Assembly: GCF_035942955.1 (NCBI RefSeq)
Contig: NZ_DASZCQ010000030.1
Coordinates: 1 to 64,000 of the forward strand
Source of the DNA: DASYTH01 sp035942955
GTDB lineage: Bacteria; Actinomycetota; Actinomycetes; Mycobacteriales; Pseudonocardiaceae
DNA length: 64,000 bases
Reading direction: 5' to 3'
Under the pieces are notes generated by a model. That model searched no databases. It saw only the letters and a list, made by a program, of their open reading frames with translations, and was not told the DNA's origin. The position numbers were made by a program, and so were the translations under genes. This document shows positions 1 through 8,853 of this stretch, one piece after another (position 1 is the stretch's first letter; each line of letters begins with the position of its first letter).

Positions 1-172
1 CGAGCAACGCGGTGATCGCCCGGTCGGCGGCCGGCGCATAACCAAAGTAGTCCCACCAGGTCAAAGTCACCCTGCCGGGCACGCCACCCGACCAGGAACG
101 GCCGCCACACCCCACCAACCCGGCGGCCAGCACCACGGCGAGCACCCCGGACAGCAGGGACCGCAGCCTCAT
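1..172 (-). CDS. Extracellular solute-binding lipoprotein (sugar ABC uptake), N-terminal fragment cut by window edge
   Basis: Only the first 57 codons are inside the window. They begin MRLRSLLSGVLAVV, a short basic start and a hydrophobic stretch ending in the lipobox L-V-G-C-G, so the product should be a lipid-anchored exported protein. After a Ser/Gly linker the mature part reads VTLTWWDYFGYAP, the opening beta strand typical of family 1 sugar-binding proteins of ABC importers. The ATG overlaps the stop codon of the upstream P450 gene (ATGA), so the two are probably co-translated. The remainder, and any permease genes, lie outside the window. Family assignment rests on signal peptide and first strand only. 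Confidence 0.75.
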   Translation of the reverse strand, partial: MRLRSLLSGVLAVVLAAGLVGCGGRSWSGGVPGRVTLTWWDYFGYAPAADRAITALL

Positions 173-1419
173 GCCGTTGCTCCATTGCCTGGCCGGGACC
201 AGGTGACCGGCAGGGTGGCGGGTCCGCGGGTCATCAGGCCGGTGGTGAAGGGCAACCGGTCCACGGCGAGCTCGAGCCGAAGGCTCGGCAGGCGCCTCGC
301 CAGGTGCCGCAGGCTCAGCTCCAGCTCCAGCCGGGCGAGCCAGGCGCCGAGGCAGTTGTGCGGGCCGGCCCCGAAGGTCATGATCGGCGTGGTGGGCCGC
401 CGGGTGATGTCGAGCTCGTCCGGCTCCGGGTAGACCGCCGGATCGAGGTTGGCGCAGACGGTGCCCGCGGCCACCATCGAGCCGGCCGGCAGGTGCACGC
501 CGCCGAGCTCGACGTCCTCGGTGGTCCGGCGGAGCAGCCCGGCTTCGGTGATTCCGTCGCCGAGCGGCACGCGCCGCAGCAGCTCCTCCACGGCGGTGGC
601 GGCCAGGTCGGGTCGGGCCACGAGTTGTTGCCAGTGTCGGCGGTCATCGTCAAGCAGAGCGATCAGCGAGTTGCCCAGTGCGGTCATGGTGGTCTCGTGA
701 CCGCCGACGATCAGGTCACGGACCAGGCTGACGAGCTCGCCGTCGGTGAGGGCGTCGCCGTGGTCGCGTGCGGTGATCAGGCTGGTGAGCAGATCGTCAC
801 CCGGCTGGGCGCGCCGGGCGGCGACCAGGTCGCCGACGTAGTCGGCGAACTCGGTCATGGCAGAGCGGACCTCCTCGGCCGAGAAGGCCGAGAGCGACAT
901 CGCGCGACTGCCCCAGGCCTGCAGCCGGGGTTGATCCGCCGCGGGCACGCCGATCAGCCGGCAGATCACCCGCATCGGCAGCGCCGCGGTGAAGGCGGGC
1001 ACGAGGTCGGCCGGCGGACCGGCGCTGATCAGCGCGTCGACCAGATCGTCGATCACCGAGGCCACCCATGGCCGCCACGTGGCGATGTGCCGCGGGGTGA
1101 ACGCCCGCTGCACCAGGCGCCGGATTCGATGATGATCCGCCGTGCCGACGTTGAGGATGCTGCGTTCCTCGGTCATCACGTTCGGCGCCTCGATGACGTC
1201 CTCCGCGGCCCCGGCGCCGAAGATGCCGACCCGGGTGAACCGCGGGTCGGTGAGCACCCGCCGTACCTCCTGGTAGCGGGTCACCTGCCAGGCCCGCGCA
1301 CCGGCGGGCAGCGTCAGCGGCCGCGGCGGCCCCACGGCCGGTACGGCGATGCGGTGGAGGGGGAGGCGATGAGACGTGTCCGCGGCGTCCGACGACGCCC
1401 GGCTGCAATCGCGAGCCAC
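169..1419 (-). CDS. Cytochrome P450
   Basis: A bacterial class I P450 of about 416 residues, expected to hydroxylate or otherwise oxidise a small molecule using ferredoxin-supplied electrons. The I-helix oxygen-binding motif is VGGHETT, the K-helix ExxR is EELLRR, and the heme loop is FGAGPHNCLGAWLARLE with the axial Cys. The open frame extends further 5', but the GTG at 1419 has a good ribosome site (GGAAGG, eight bases upstream) and gives the normal family length; the sequence before it does not look like P450. The stop overlaps the start of the following lipoprotein gene. The substrate cannot be told from sequence; it diverges from the phosphoribosyltransferase gene. Confidence 0.93.
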   Translation of the reverse strand: MARDCSRASSDAADTSHRLPLHRIAVPAVGPPRPLTLPAGARAWQVTRYQEVRRVLTDPRFTRVGIFGAGAAEDVIEAPNVMTEERSILNVGTADHHRIRRLVQRAFTPRHIATWRPWVASVIDDLVDALISAGPPADLVPAFTAALPMRVICRLIGVPAADQPRLQAWGSRAMSLSAFSAEEVRSAMTEFADYVGDLVAARRAQPGDDLLTSLITARDHGDALTDGELVSLVRDLIVGGHETTMTALGNSLIALLDDDRRHWQQLVARPDLAATAVEELLRRVPLGDGITEAGLLRRTTEDVELGGVHLPAGSMVAAGTVCANLDPAVYPEPDELDITRRPTTPIMTFGAGPHNCLGAWLARLELELSLRHLARRLPSLRLELAVDRLPFTTGLMTRGPATLPVTWSRPGNGATA

Positions 1420-1577
1420 GCGTCCAGCCTTCCGGCTCGTCGCCGGCGAAACATGGGTCAGATGGCGGATGTTTCTCGGGCCGCGTGCTGAGAGTTTGAC
1501 CTTTGCTTGGCTGCTTGCTGGACAGAAGTCGGATGGTGACCTGCGTGAACGAGGCCGCGACACCGAGGGAAATCGAC

Positions 1578-2063
1578 ATGCTGGCGTGTCGGATCCTGCA
1601 CGTGGATCTCCCGCCGGAACGGCCGGCCAAGCGAATCGCGCACGAGCTCGACGGAATCGACCGGCCCGTTGCGCCACATCAACTTCTGGTCGCCGGAAGC
1701 ACGCTGTGGGGAGCCTGGCTCGACTACCGCCCCGGTGTCGTTCCGGAGGTCCTCATCGGGCTGGGCGCCAGCGGCATCATTCCCACGATCGCCGTCGCAA
1801 TTGCGGCCGGCCTGCCGTATCACCTGGCGTGGCCGCTCGGTCGTGGTGAGGTCCTGGCCTCCGGCCAGCTGCAGGGCAAACGGGTGCTCATCGTCGACGA
1901 CGAGGTGATCCACGGATATACCCTGGCCAGCTTCATTTCGGCGCTCCGTGACGAGTCGGCGGACGTCGTCGGAGTGCTGTGCCTGATCGAGGACACCACG
2001 GGCACCGGACGGTCCCGCGTGGAATCGACCGGCGTCGCGTTGTGCGCGGTGAAGACGCTTTAG
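1578..2063 (+). CDS. Type I phosphoribosyltransferase-like protein
   Basis: A protein of 161 residues with the Rossmann-like type I PRTase layout. The PRPP loop is VLIVDDEVIHGYTL, where the usual second Asp is kept but followed by Glu, and the flexible-loop threonine is present. It resembles adenine/hypoxanthine or orotate PRTases in fold only; the base substrate is unknown. The ATG at 1578 is preferred because GAGGGA lies seven bases upstream; ATG at 1533 would add 15 residues. Its stop codon overlaps the stop of the convergent LAL regulator gene by three bases. Confidence 0.7.
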   Translation: MLACRILHVDLPPERPAKRIAHELDGIDRPVAPHQLLVAGSTLWGAWLDYRPGVVPEVLIGLGASGIIPTIAVAIAAGLPYHLAWPLGRGEVLASGQLQGKRVLIVDDEVIHGYTLASFISALRDESADVVGVLCLIEDTTGTGRSRVESTGVALCAVKTL

Positions 2064-4927
2064 CCTTCGGCGCTGTCCCGCGCGGTGGCGAAGACGGCCA
2101 GCTCGACTCGGGAGGTCAAACCGAGCTTGCCGAGAATGCTCGACACGTGGGATTGCACCGTGCGCCGGGACAGGAACATGTGGGTGGCGATGGCGGGATT
2201 GGATTGCCCCTCGGCGACCAGCGCGGCAACCCTGCGTTCGGTCGGGGTGAGCGCTTCCCAACCGGTCTTGGGCCGGCGGCGAGGACCACCGACACCGCCG
2301 CGGACACCCGCCTGCCGGATTCGCTGCCCGGCCCGGCCCGCGTCCCATGCGGCGTCGAGCCCGGCGTAGAGGTCGACGGCGGTGTCGAGCGCGGCGCGCG
2401 CCTGGCTTCTGCGCCGACCCTTGGCAAGCAGAACGGCGGCGTTCTCATACGCGTGCGCCTGGTAGAGCGGGCGGCCCGCCCGACGGTAGGCGGCGACGGC
2501 GGCCGTGAGCCGATCGACGTTACCGTCGGCCAGGCCTCGGCACAGGGCGGCCGTGCCCTGGATGGCCGCCGATTTCGTCTCCCGGGCGGCAAGGGCGGCC
2601 AGCTCCTCGGCCACCCGGCTGGCCACGTCCGGCCGGTCGAGCGCGATGGCCAGCCTGGCGAGGTCCGGGCAGAGGTGATGCATGTGTGCCCTTGGCAACG
2701 GAGAGCCCCGGTCCCAATAGGTGAACAACAGGTCGAAGGCCCGCACGAGGTCGCCTTCGGCCTCCAGCGCGAGCGCGAATGCCCATTTGTGCCAGAACAC
2801 GGTGAACGCCATTGCCGGGGGGACGTCCTGCGGCCAGGCGGCCGTGGCGGAGATGACCGCGCGATCGTTGCGGTGAATGCCGATCAACGCGGCAAGGCTG
2901 TTCAACGGTACCGCGGCCACCATCATGGGATCGGGAATGTCCAGCCCCGCGCGGATCTCGGCCAGCGCGTCGTCCCACCGGCCGTCGAGAAAACGAAGTG
3001 TCGCCCGGGAAGCGTGATACATCGCAAGGAGCGGGCTGCCGGTGCGCTCGCAGGAACGCATCCCGGCCTCGAACGCCTCGTCGGCCTCGATGAGCCGGTC
3101 GAGCTCGGCCAGGCTCCACCCCTTCATCATGTGCGGCGCGACACCGAACGGAAGGTCGGGATACTTCCCTTCGAATGCCGCCAGGATCGACAGCTCTTCC
3201 TCGGCGGCCGCCAGGGCCTGCTCGCTTCGCTGCTGCGAGCTGTACACCGCGGACAGCACGTCGATCGCGTTGACCGCGGCCCATTCCACCCCGCCGGCAG
3301 CCGCGGTCCGCCTTGCCTGCTCGATCATGGCCGTCGTCTCGTCGAATCGGCTGCAGAGGAAATGGCACTGCGAGATGAGTCCCTGGAAGCGGGTCGTCTC
3401 GGCCGCCGTGAGCCGGCCCGTGGCCAGCACCGACGCACACTCCCCGACGGTGTCGTCCAGCCTGCCCTGGGCGAACCAGGCGAGGGCGAGCAGCCAGCGC
3501 AGGATGCTCTCCTTGGCCGGGTCGGGGTCGTGGGCCAGCGCCTCACCGATCGCCTCCTCGGCCTCGACGGGTCGTCCCGCCCACTGCAGCGCGCGGCACA
3601 GGTGGAACCGCAACACCTCCCTGCGCCCGTCCCGGGGGTCGGACACCGACACCGCGTGGCGGAGCAGATCCACCGCCAACGTCGGGGCCCGTACCGCGAG
3701 CGCTTCGGCCGATCCGGCGAGCCAGTCCAGCGCCGCCCCGTCGACGACGCCACCCTGCAGCAGGTGCTCGGCGACCCGCTCGGCGGGTGCATGCGCCGCG
3801 GCCAGTGCGTGCCCGGCGCGGGCATGGATCGCGACGTGGGCCGACTCGGGCAGGCTGTCGGCAAGCACCCGCCGAATCAGGTCGTGCCGGAAGATCAGGT
3901 CGGGCCGATCGCTGGCGTCGACGAGCAGCCCGCCCTGGATGGCCTCCCGGACGATGTCCAGCAGCGCCGACAGCGGCTCGTTGAGCACCATCGACAACTC
4001 GGTCACGCTGAACCCGGACCCCAGCACCGCCGCGACCGGGAGGACCTGCTGGGCCCGCGGCGACAGCAAACCCGTGTGGTGGCGGATCATGTCGGCCAAC
4101 GACGCCGGCACCACCGAGCCGTCCCGCGAGGTCGACGTCGCGGTGCCGTCGACGACGCGAATCCGGTGCTGCCGCGACAATGCCGTCACCAGCTCGGTGA
4201 TGTACAACGGGTTGCCGGCGGCGTCCCGCACCATGGCAAGCAGCTCGGCACTCGGCCGGGCGCCAACGAGCCGTTCAACCAGCTGTTCCACCGCGGGGTC
4301 GGGCAACGGCCCCAGTGCGACGGACAGCGCCCCGCGGGCGTCCAAGCCGCGCAGCAGACCCGCGAGCTCCTCGCTGCGCGGCAGCGGCAGGCAGCTCGCC
4401 CCGATGAACAGCGGCAACTGGCCGATCACCCGCCCCAGCCGGTTGAGCACGCGCAAGCTCGCCGCGTCGGCCCACTGCAGGTCGTCGAGGAACAGCCCCA
4501 CCGCACCGTCGGCGCACCACTCGTCGACCAGACCGAGGATCGCCTCGATGATCAGGTACTCCTGGCTGGCCGCGCCGGACCGCGCCGTCACCCCCAACGC
4601 GGCATCGCCCCGCATCAACTCGGTGATCCGCCGTACCGCCGCATCGGGTGACGCCTCGCTGATCCCGAGACACGAGCCGATTGCGGCGAACGGGAGACGC
4701 TCCTCGAGCTCCTCCGCCGTTCCCCGCAACACCCGCATTCCCCGCCGCCGGCACTCCGCCGCGGCCGCATCCAGCAGCGACGTCTTTCCGATCCCCGGCT
4801 CCCCACCCACCAACGCCGCCGCCCCGTGACCACCGGCCGCGGACTCGACCAGCCGGAGCAACCGAGCCAACTCCTCATGGCGGCCAACGAGATCGACTAT
4901 GGACGTACCCGTACCGACGACTCCCAC
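2060..4927 (-). CDS. LAL-family ATP-binding transcriptional regulator, C-terminal LuxR HTH
   Basis: A protein of about 955 residues, the usual size of large ATP-binding LuxR regulators (MalT/LAL type). Near residue 40 is the Walker A loop GGEPGIGKTSLL of an AAA/NACHT-like ATPase, followed by a Walker B-like LFLDDLQWADA. The middle is alpha-helical TPR-like sequence. The C-terminus is a LuxR helix-turn-helix, starting LTPTERRVAALVAEG and running through RRTVQSHVSSILGKL. GTG at 4927 is chosen over longer frames because GGAGCAGGA lies just upstream and the ATPase domain starts soon after (IVDLVGRHEEL). LAL proteins often activate biosynthetic or catabolic operons; the target may be the divergent acyl-CoA ligase. 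Confidence 0.92.
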   Translation of the reverse strand: MGVVGTGTSIVDLVGRHEELARLLRLVESAAGGHGAAALVGGEPGIGKTSLLDAAAAECRRRGMRVLRGTAEELEERLPFAAIGSCLGISEASPDAAVRRITELMRGDAALGVTARSGAASQEYLIIEAILGLVDEWCADGAVGLFLDDLQWADAASLRVLNRLGRVIGQLPLFIGASCLPLPRSEELAGLLRGLDARGALSVALGPLPDPAVEQLVERLVGARPSAELLAMVRDAAGNPLYITELVTALSRQHRIRVVDGTATSTSRDGSVVPASLADMIRHHTGLLSPRAQQVLPVAAVLGSGFSVTELSMVLNEPLSALLDIVREAIQGGLLVDASDRPDLIFRHDLIRRVLADSLPESAHVAIHARAGHALAAAHAPAERVAEHLLQGGVVDGAALDWLAGSAEALAVRAPTLAVDLLRHAVSVSDPRDGRREVLRFHLCRALQWAGRPVEAEEAIGEALAHDPDPAKESILRWLLALAWFAQGRLDDTVGECASVLATGRLTAAETTRFQGLISQCHFLCSRFDETTAMIEQARRTAAAGGVEWAAVNAIDVLSAVYSSQQRSEQALAAAEEELSILAAFEGKYPDLPFGVAPHMMKGWSLAELDRLIEADEAFEAGMRSCERTGSPLLAMYHASRATLRFLDGRWDDALAEIRAGLDIPDPMMVAAVPLNSLAALIGIHRNDRAVISATAAWPQDVPPAMAFTVFWHKWAFALALEAEGDLVRAFDLLFTYWDRGSPLPRAHMHHLCPDLARLAIALDRPDVASRVAEELAALAARETKSAAIQGTAALCRGLADGNVDRLTAAVAAYRRAGRPLYQAHAYENAAVLLAKGRRRSQARAALDTAVDLYAGLDAAWDAGRAGQRIRQAGVRGGVGGPRRRPKTGWEALTPTERRVAALVAEGQSNPAIATHMFLSRRTVQSHVSSILGKLGLTSRVELAVFATARDSAEG

Positions 4928-5165
4928 CGGGGTTCCTGCTCCTCCGACTACCGACCTCAGGCCGCAATTGCGCAGGTCGGCTAATATACCGTCCGCGCGA
5001 CCAGCGCAATAAAACGGTGCGGTTCGGCGCGGGCATGAGCGATGCCGGCTTATCATCCGCCGCAATCGGCACAATCGCCGGCCCGCTTGTGAAACAGATC
5101 CCCATGGTGTTCCATCGACTGGCAGGTACCCGGCCGGGGGGTCAACCGTCCACCTGGGAGCGTCG

Positions 5166-6731
5166 ATGCAGCGGAGCGCACGGAACTGGCCGCCCGGGTT
5201 CACCGGATCGCTTTCCTACCCCGAGGTGCCTGCCTGGGCCATCCTGGCCGGCTCGGCGCGCCGGTTCGCCGACCGGACCGCCTTTGCCCACCACGGCGTG
5301 GAACTGAGCTTCGCCGAGCTGGCCGCCCGCGCCGCCCGGCTGGCCAACGGGCTGCTGGCGCACCGGGTCCGGCCGGGGGACCGGGTGGCCCTGCGCATGC
5401 CCAACTGCCTGGAGTACCCGGTCGCCTACTACGGCGTGCTGCTGGCCGGCGCGGTGTTCGTGCCGGTGAACCCGTGGTTGCCGGAACCGGCCGCGGCCGC
5501 GCAGATCGCCGACGCCGGCTGCGTGCGCACCCTGAGCGCGGCCGACGTGCCGGCGCTGTGCGAGGGCCAGCCGGACACCCCGCCCGGCGTGGATGTGGAC
5601 GTCCACACCGACCTCGCCCACCTGGCCTACACCGGCGGCACCACCGGGGTGTCCAAGGGCGTGCGGCTGCCGCACCGCAACGTCGTGGTGAACACCCTGC
5701 AGTACGCCTGCTGGGCGACCGGCTCGGTGCCCGCGCTGGACTCCGGCGGCGGGCTGATGCTCGACCAGGTCGGCCCGCCGGACGAGTGGCCGGTCCGGCT
5801 GGGCACCGGAATCGCCATCAACCTCACCCCGTGGTTCCACGCCATGGGCACGATCGCCGGGCTGAACGCGACCGTGCTCACCGGCACCACCCTGGTGCTG
5901 CACGACCACCTCGACCCGGCCGCCTACCTTGCCGACGCCGAGCGGCTGCGGGTCACCTCGATGGGCGGCGCTCCCGCGCTGTTCGCGGCGCTGCTGGCCT
6001 GCCCGGACATCGGCAAGCGAGACCTGACGTCGGTGCGCGGCATCGGCTCGGGCGCGGCGCCGATGCCGGTGGAGATGACCAGGCGGCTGCACGAGCTGGC
6101 GCCCCATGCGGTGATCAGCGAGGGCTACGGGCTCACCGAGGTGACGATGGGAGCCACCGGCGGCCCGACCCACCGCAGCGGGCTGCGCAAGATCGGCACC
6201 GTCGGGGTGCCGATCTTCGACACCGAGGTCCGGATCATGCCGGACGGCCCCGGCGCGCCCCTGCCGCCCGGCGAGCGAGGCGAGGTCTGCATCCGCGGCC
6301 CCCAGGTCATGGCCGGCTACCACAACCGCCCCCACGACACCGCCGAGGTGCTCGTCGACGGCTGGCTACGCACCGGCGACATCGGCATCCTCGACGACGA
6401 CGGCTACCTGTCCATAGTGGACCGCAAGAAAGACATGCTCCTCTACAAGGGATACAACGTCTACCCTCGCGAGCTGGAAGAGTTGCTCGCCGCCCACGAC
6501 GGCGTGCTCGCCGCCGCCGTGGTCGGCCGACCCGACCCCGCCGTCGGCGAGCTGCCCGTCGCCTTCGTGGTCCCAGCCCACCCGACCCTCACCGCCGACG
6601 AGCTCATCACCGCCGTCAACGACCAGGTACCCCCCTACAAACGGCTACGCGAAATCCACTTCGTCGACCACCTCCCCATCTCCGCCGCCGGCAAAATCCT
6701 CAAACGCGACCTACGCGCCCGGCTGGTGTGA
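5166..6731 (+). CDS. Class I adenylate-forming acyl-CoA ligase
   Basis: A 521-residue ANL-superfamily enzyme that activates a carboxylic acid with ATP and transfers the acyl group to CoA. Visible motifs in order are the phosphate loop YTGGTTGVSKG (about residue 157), the A5-type YGLTE near 320, GWLRTGD near 400, the hinge DRKKDM, KGYNVYPRELE, and the catalytic lysine in SAAGKILKRDL near the C-terminus. It looks like a medium/long-chain fatty acyl or aryl-CoA ligase. GGGAG lies six bases before the ATG. It is transcribed away from the LAL regulator across a 238-bp gap likely to hold both promoters. Confidence 0.93.
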   Translation: MQRSARNWPPGFTGSLSYPEVPAWAILAGSARRFADRTAFAHHGVELSFAELAARAARLANGLLAHRVRPGDRVALRMPNCLEYPVAYYGVLLAGAVFVPVNPWLPEPAAAAQIADAGCVRTLSAADVPALCEGQPDTPPGVDVDVHTDLAHLAYTGGTTGVSKGVRLPHRNVVVNTLQYACWATGSVPALDSGGGLMLDQVGPPDEWPVRLGTGIAINLTPWFHAMGTIAGLNATVLTGTTLVLHDHLDPAAYLADAERLRVTSMGGAPALFAALLACPDIGKRDLTSVRGIGSGAAPMPVEMTRRLHELAPHAVISEGYGLTEVTMGATGGPTHRSGLRKIGTVGVPIFDTEVRIMPDGPGAPLPPGERGEVCIRGPQVMAGYHNRPHDTAEVLVDGWLRTGDIGILDDDGYLSIVDRKKDMLLYKGYNVYPRELEELLAAHDGVLAAAVVGRPDPAVGELPVAFVVPAHPTLTADELITAVNDQVPPYKRLREIHFVDHLPISAAGKILKRDLRARLV

Positions 6732-6760
6732 CCGGCCGCCTGGTCACCCTTCCGGTCACA
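6727..6760. terminator. Bidirectional hairpin between convergent genes
   Basis: TGTGACCGG at 6727-6735 is perfectly complementary to CCGGTCACA at 6752-6760, giving a nine-pair stem with a 16-base loop immediately at the end of the ligase gene and before the end of the convergent SMR gene. No U-run follows. Position suggests a terminator. Confidence 0.5.
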
Positions 6761-6821
6761 CCCGGACCCGGCCGTGGGCGCTGTGCGATGTGGACATCTG
6801 ATGGTCGCCCAGGTCGGAGCC

Positions 6822-7142
6822 TCACTCCGCACCGGCGAGGTTCAGGGTCACCACGCCGCCGATGATCATCAGGACCCCGAGTGCCTTGGCCGCGGTCAGC
6901 GGCTCGTTGAGGGCGACCATTCCGATCACGCAGATGGCTGCGGTGCCGACGCCGGACCAGATCGCGTAGGCGATGCTGACCTGCAGCTGCCGTACCGCGA
7001 AGGCAAGCAGGACGAAAGCGAGCAGGTAGCCGATCGCGACGACGACGGTGGGGGCGAGCCGGCTGAGTCCGTTGCTCAGCTTGAGCGCGGAGGTGGCGAC
7101 GACCTCGGCGGTGATCGCGCCGAACAACAGGATCCACGGCAT
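6822..7142 (-). CDS. Small multidrug resistance (SMR/EmrE-type) transporter
   Basis: A 106-residue protein with four hydrophobic segments and the SMR hallmark glutamate in the first helix (ITAEVVATSALKLS). Other family marks are AYAIWSGVGTA in loop/TM3 and LNEPLTAAKALGVLMIIGG in TM4. SMR proteins work as dual-topology dimers exchanging protons for cationic compounds, or export guanidinium. GGAGA lies just upstream of the ATG. The long leader (divergent spacer) was checked for a guanidine riboswitch without a match, so drug or metabolite efflux cannot be separated from guanidinium export. Confidence 0.92.
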   Translation of the reverse strand: MPWILLFGAITAEVVATSALKLSNGLSRLAPTVVVAIGYLLAFVLLAFAVRQLQVSIAYAIWSGVGTAAICVIGMVALNEPLTAAKALGVLMIIGGVVTLNLAGAE

Positions 7143-7474
7143 GGTGTTCTCCGTTCAGGCTTTCCCTGCCGGTCCCGGGCCGGCGCCGACTGTTCAGCGG
7201 CAAGCTGGTCGAACGGCCCGATGAACATGCCCACGAACCGCCACCTGAAGATCTCGACCCAGGGGTCTTGAAATTCGCTTGTGGCACGCTGCTGTGCTCG
7301 TTCTTTTCCGAGTGTATCTCTCCACGTTCCTTGATCGTCGGCGCGGCGGCGCGGCGTGCCAACCGGCCTTGACGAGTCGCTGTACGGTGTCGGGCTGCGG
7401 TGCCGCGCACGGCCGGGTAGTATGGAATCAATGGCAACGGCGCGATTAGCATTGCCGCACCCGATTGGTGTCGA
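7143..7474. other. Divergent intergenic region
   Basis: 332 bases between the SMR gene (minus) and a methyltransferase gene (plus). No coding frame with family features was found. It probably carries the two divergent promoters; I could not fix their positions. Confidence 0.4.
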
Positions 7475-8227
7475 ATGATCATCGAATGGCGTGACGATCT
7501 TGATCCGGGTTGCCGTGCTCTCGATTCGGTGCAAGTCCTTGATCAGGACAGGATCGCCGTGTTCCGGCAATACCTCGCGCGGGAGTATTCAGGCCCATTC
7601 ATCCACGGCATGGGATCCTATGAAATACTCGACATGGTACGCAAATATTCCGGTCGGGGACGTCGCCTCGATGTCGGTGGCGGAACCGCCTCCTTGTTCT
7701 GGATACTCGGCACGGGTGGGACCATTCGCACGACCGCCGCCGATGTGGAACCGGAGGCCCTTGTCGTTCTCAGAGAATTTCTCTCCGCGCCTCAACCACT
7801 CCCGGAGTGTTACTACCAGGCAGCCGGCTTGTTCGGAGTTCCACCGACGAGAGTGGAGCGGTTGCGGAGGTCCATCGATTCGTACCTCGTGTTCGACGCA
7901 CTCAAGCCCTGGCCGAGCACCCTGACCCGCTCGGACTACGATCTGGTGACTGCCTTCGGCTGTTTTGCCATCGCCGGCTCGGAGTCCGGCTACCGGGACT
8001 GCTTCCGGAACGCCGCGTCGGCCGTCCGGGCCGGCGGTCGGGTCATCGGAGCTGACTGGATCCGGCACCCGGACCTGCAGAAACGTGACTACTCGTTCGT
8101 GACCGAACAAACCCTTCGGGCGATCGGTTCCGGTATGGGGCTGCTGGTACGGCATCTCGAAGAGGTCGCCGTTCGCGGTCACGACACATACGGCGGTGTT
8201 GTGTTGTGGGCGTTCGAGAAGCTGTAA
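7475..8227 (+). CDS. Class I SAM-dependent methyltransferase, NNMT/PNMT-like
   Basis: A 250-residue Rossmann-fold methyltransferase. Motif I is RRLDVGGGTASL near residue 63, an acidic residue follows in AADVEPEAL, and the late strand region reads YRDCFRNAASAVRAGGRVIG, similar to the NNMT/PNMT/TEMT group of small-molecule N-methyltransferases. An N-terminal YLAREYSGPF segment also resembles that group. The last 22 bases overlap the HAD hydrolase gene, so the two are translated together. The acceptor is unknown; neighbours (AdoMet decarboxylase, transaldolase) suggest a small amine or sugar-derived metabolite. Confidence 0.72.
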   Translation: MIIEWRDDLDPGCRALDSVQVLDQDRIAVFRQYLAREYSGPFIHGMGSYEILDMVRKYSGRGRRLDVGGGTASLFWILGTGGTIRTTAADVEPEALVVLREFLSAPQPLPECYYQAAGLFGVPPTRVERLRRSIDSYLVFDALKPWPSTLTRSDYDLVTAFGCFAIAGSESGYRDCFRNAASAVRAGGRVIGADWIRHPDLQKRDYSFVTEQTLRAIGSGMGLLVRHLEEVAVRGHDTYGGVVLWAFEKL

Positions 8228-8853
8228 CCGGTCTACTGTTCGACTTCGACGGAACCATCGCCGACACGGCGCAAATCTGGCGTCAGGTGACCCGGCGGTG
8301 CTTCGCCGCCCGGGGGTTCGAGCTCGATGACCGCACGCTGAGCCGTGTTCTGGTGAGTGAATGGCGAGAGGTCCTGCCCGCCTTGTCCGATGCCGATGCG
8401 GTCGCCCTCGAGAACGAGCTGGTCGGTTCAATTCACTCGGCGTACCTCGAATGTCCGCCGACGCGCGGCTTTGAGCATTTTGTCGAGCAGTTTTCCGACA
8501 TCCCGAAGGCGATAGTCACATCTTCGTACCGGGAGCGATTGGTGGTTCCGTACCTCCGGCGGCACGGCCTGAATCATCACTTCTCGGTAGTAGTCGGCAG
8601 CGAGGACACTACTTACCTGAAGCCGAGTCCGGAGCCGATCCTGCTGGCTCTCCGACTGTTGAACGCGTCCCCGCGCGGTGCGTGGATGATCGGCGATTCG
8701 CCGGCCGACGTGATGGCAGCCAGGTCAGCGGGCATCCGGTCCGCGGGGTTCGGAGATCCGACTATCGGCGGTGACATCGTCGCGAATTCGTTCCAGGCGC
8801 TTGCCCGCCTCCTCGGAGCGGTCGGTGCCGAGGACGAACACCGTACGCAGTGA
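8206..8853 (+). CDS. HAD-superfamily phosphatase
   Basis: A 215-residue HAD hydrolase of the phosphoglycolate-phosphatase/beta-phosphoglucomutase type. Motif I is DFDGTIAD with both catalytic aspartates, motif II is IVTSS, motif III lysine is in YLKPSPEP, and motif IV is IGDSPADVMAA. An alpha-helical cap lies between motifs I and II. Translation starts at GTG 8206 inside the end of the methyltransferase gene. The 3' end runs 129 bases into the 3' end of the convergent methyltransferase gene, which is unusually long for an overlap of two genuine genes. Confidence 0.88.
   Translation: MGVREAVTGLLFDFDGTIADTAQIWRQVTRRCFAARGFELDDRTLSRVLVSEWREVLPALSDADAVALENELVGSIHSAYLECPPTRGFEHFVEQFSDIPKAIVTSSYRERLVVPYLRRHGLNHHFSVVVGSEDTTYLKPSPEPILLALRLLNASPRGAWMIGDSPADVMAARSAGIRSAGFGDPTIGGDIVANSFQALARLLGAVGAEDEHRTQ

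Noticed and set aside
1979..4651. Long plus-strand open frame opposite the LAL regulator
   Set aside because: It is the GC-rich antisense shadow of a gene with clear Walker A and LuxR HTH motifs and has no family features.
7143..7320. Guanidine (ykkC-type) riboswitch before the SMR gene
   Set aside because: A CGGCAGGGAAAGCC stretch hints at the 3' part, but the 5' conserved boxes (AGGGUUCCG, ACUGGUCCGAGAG) are absent.
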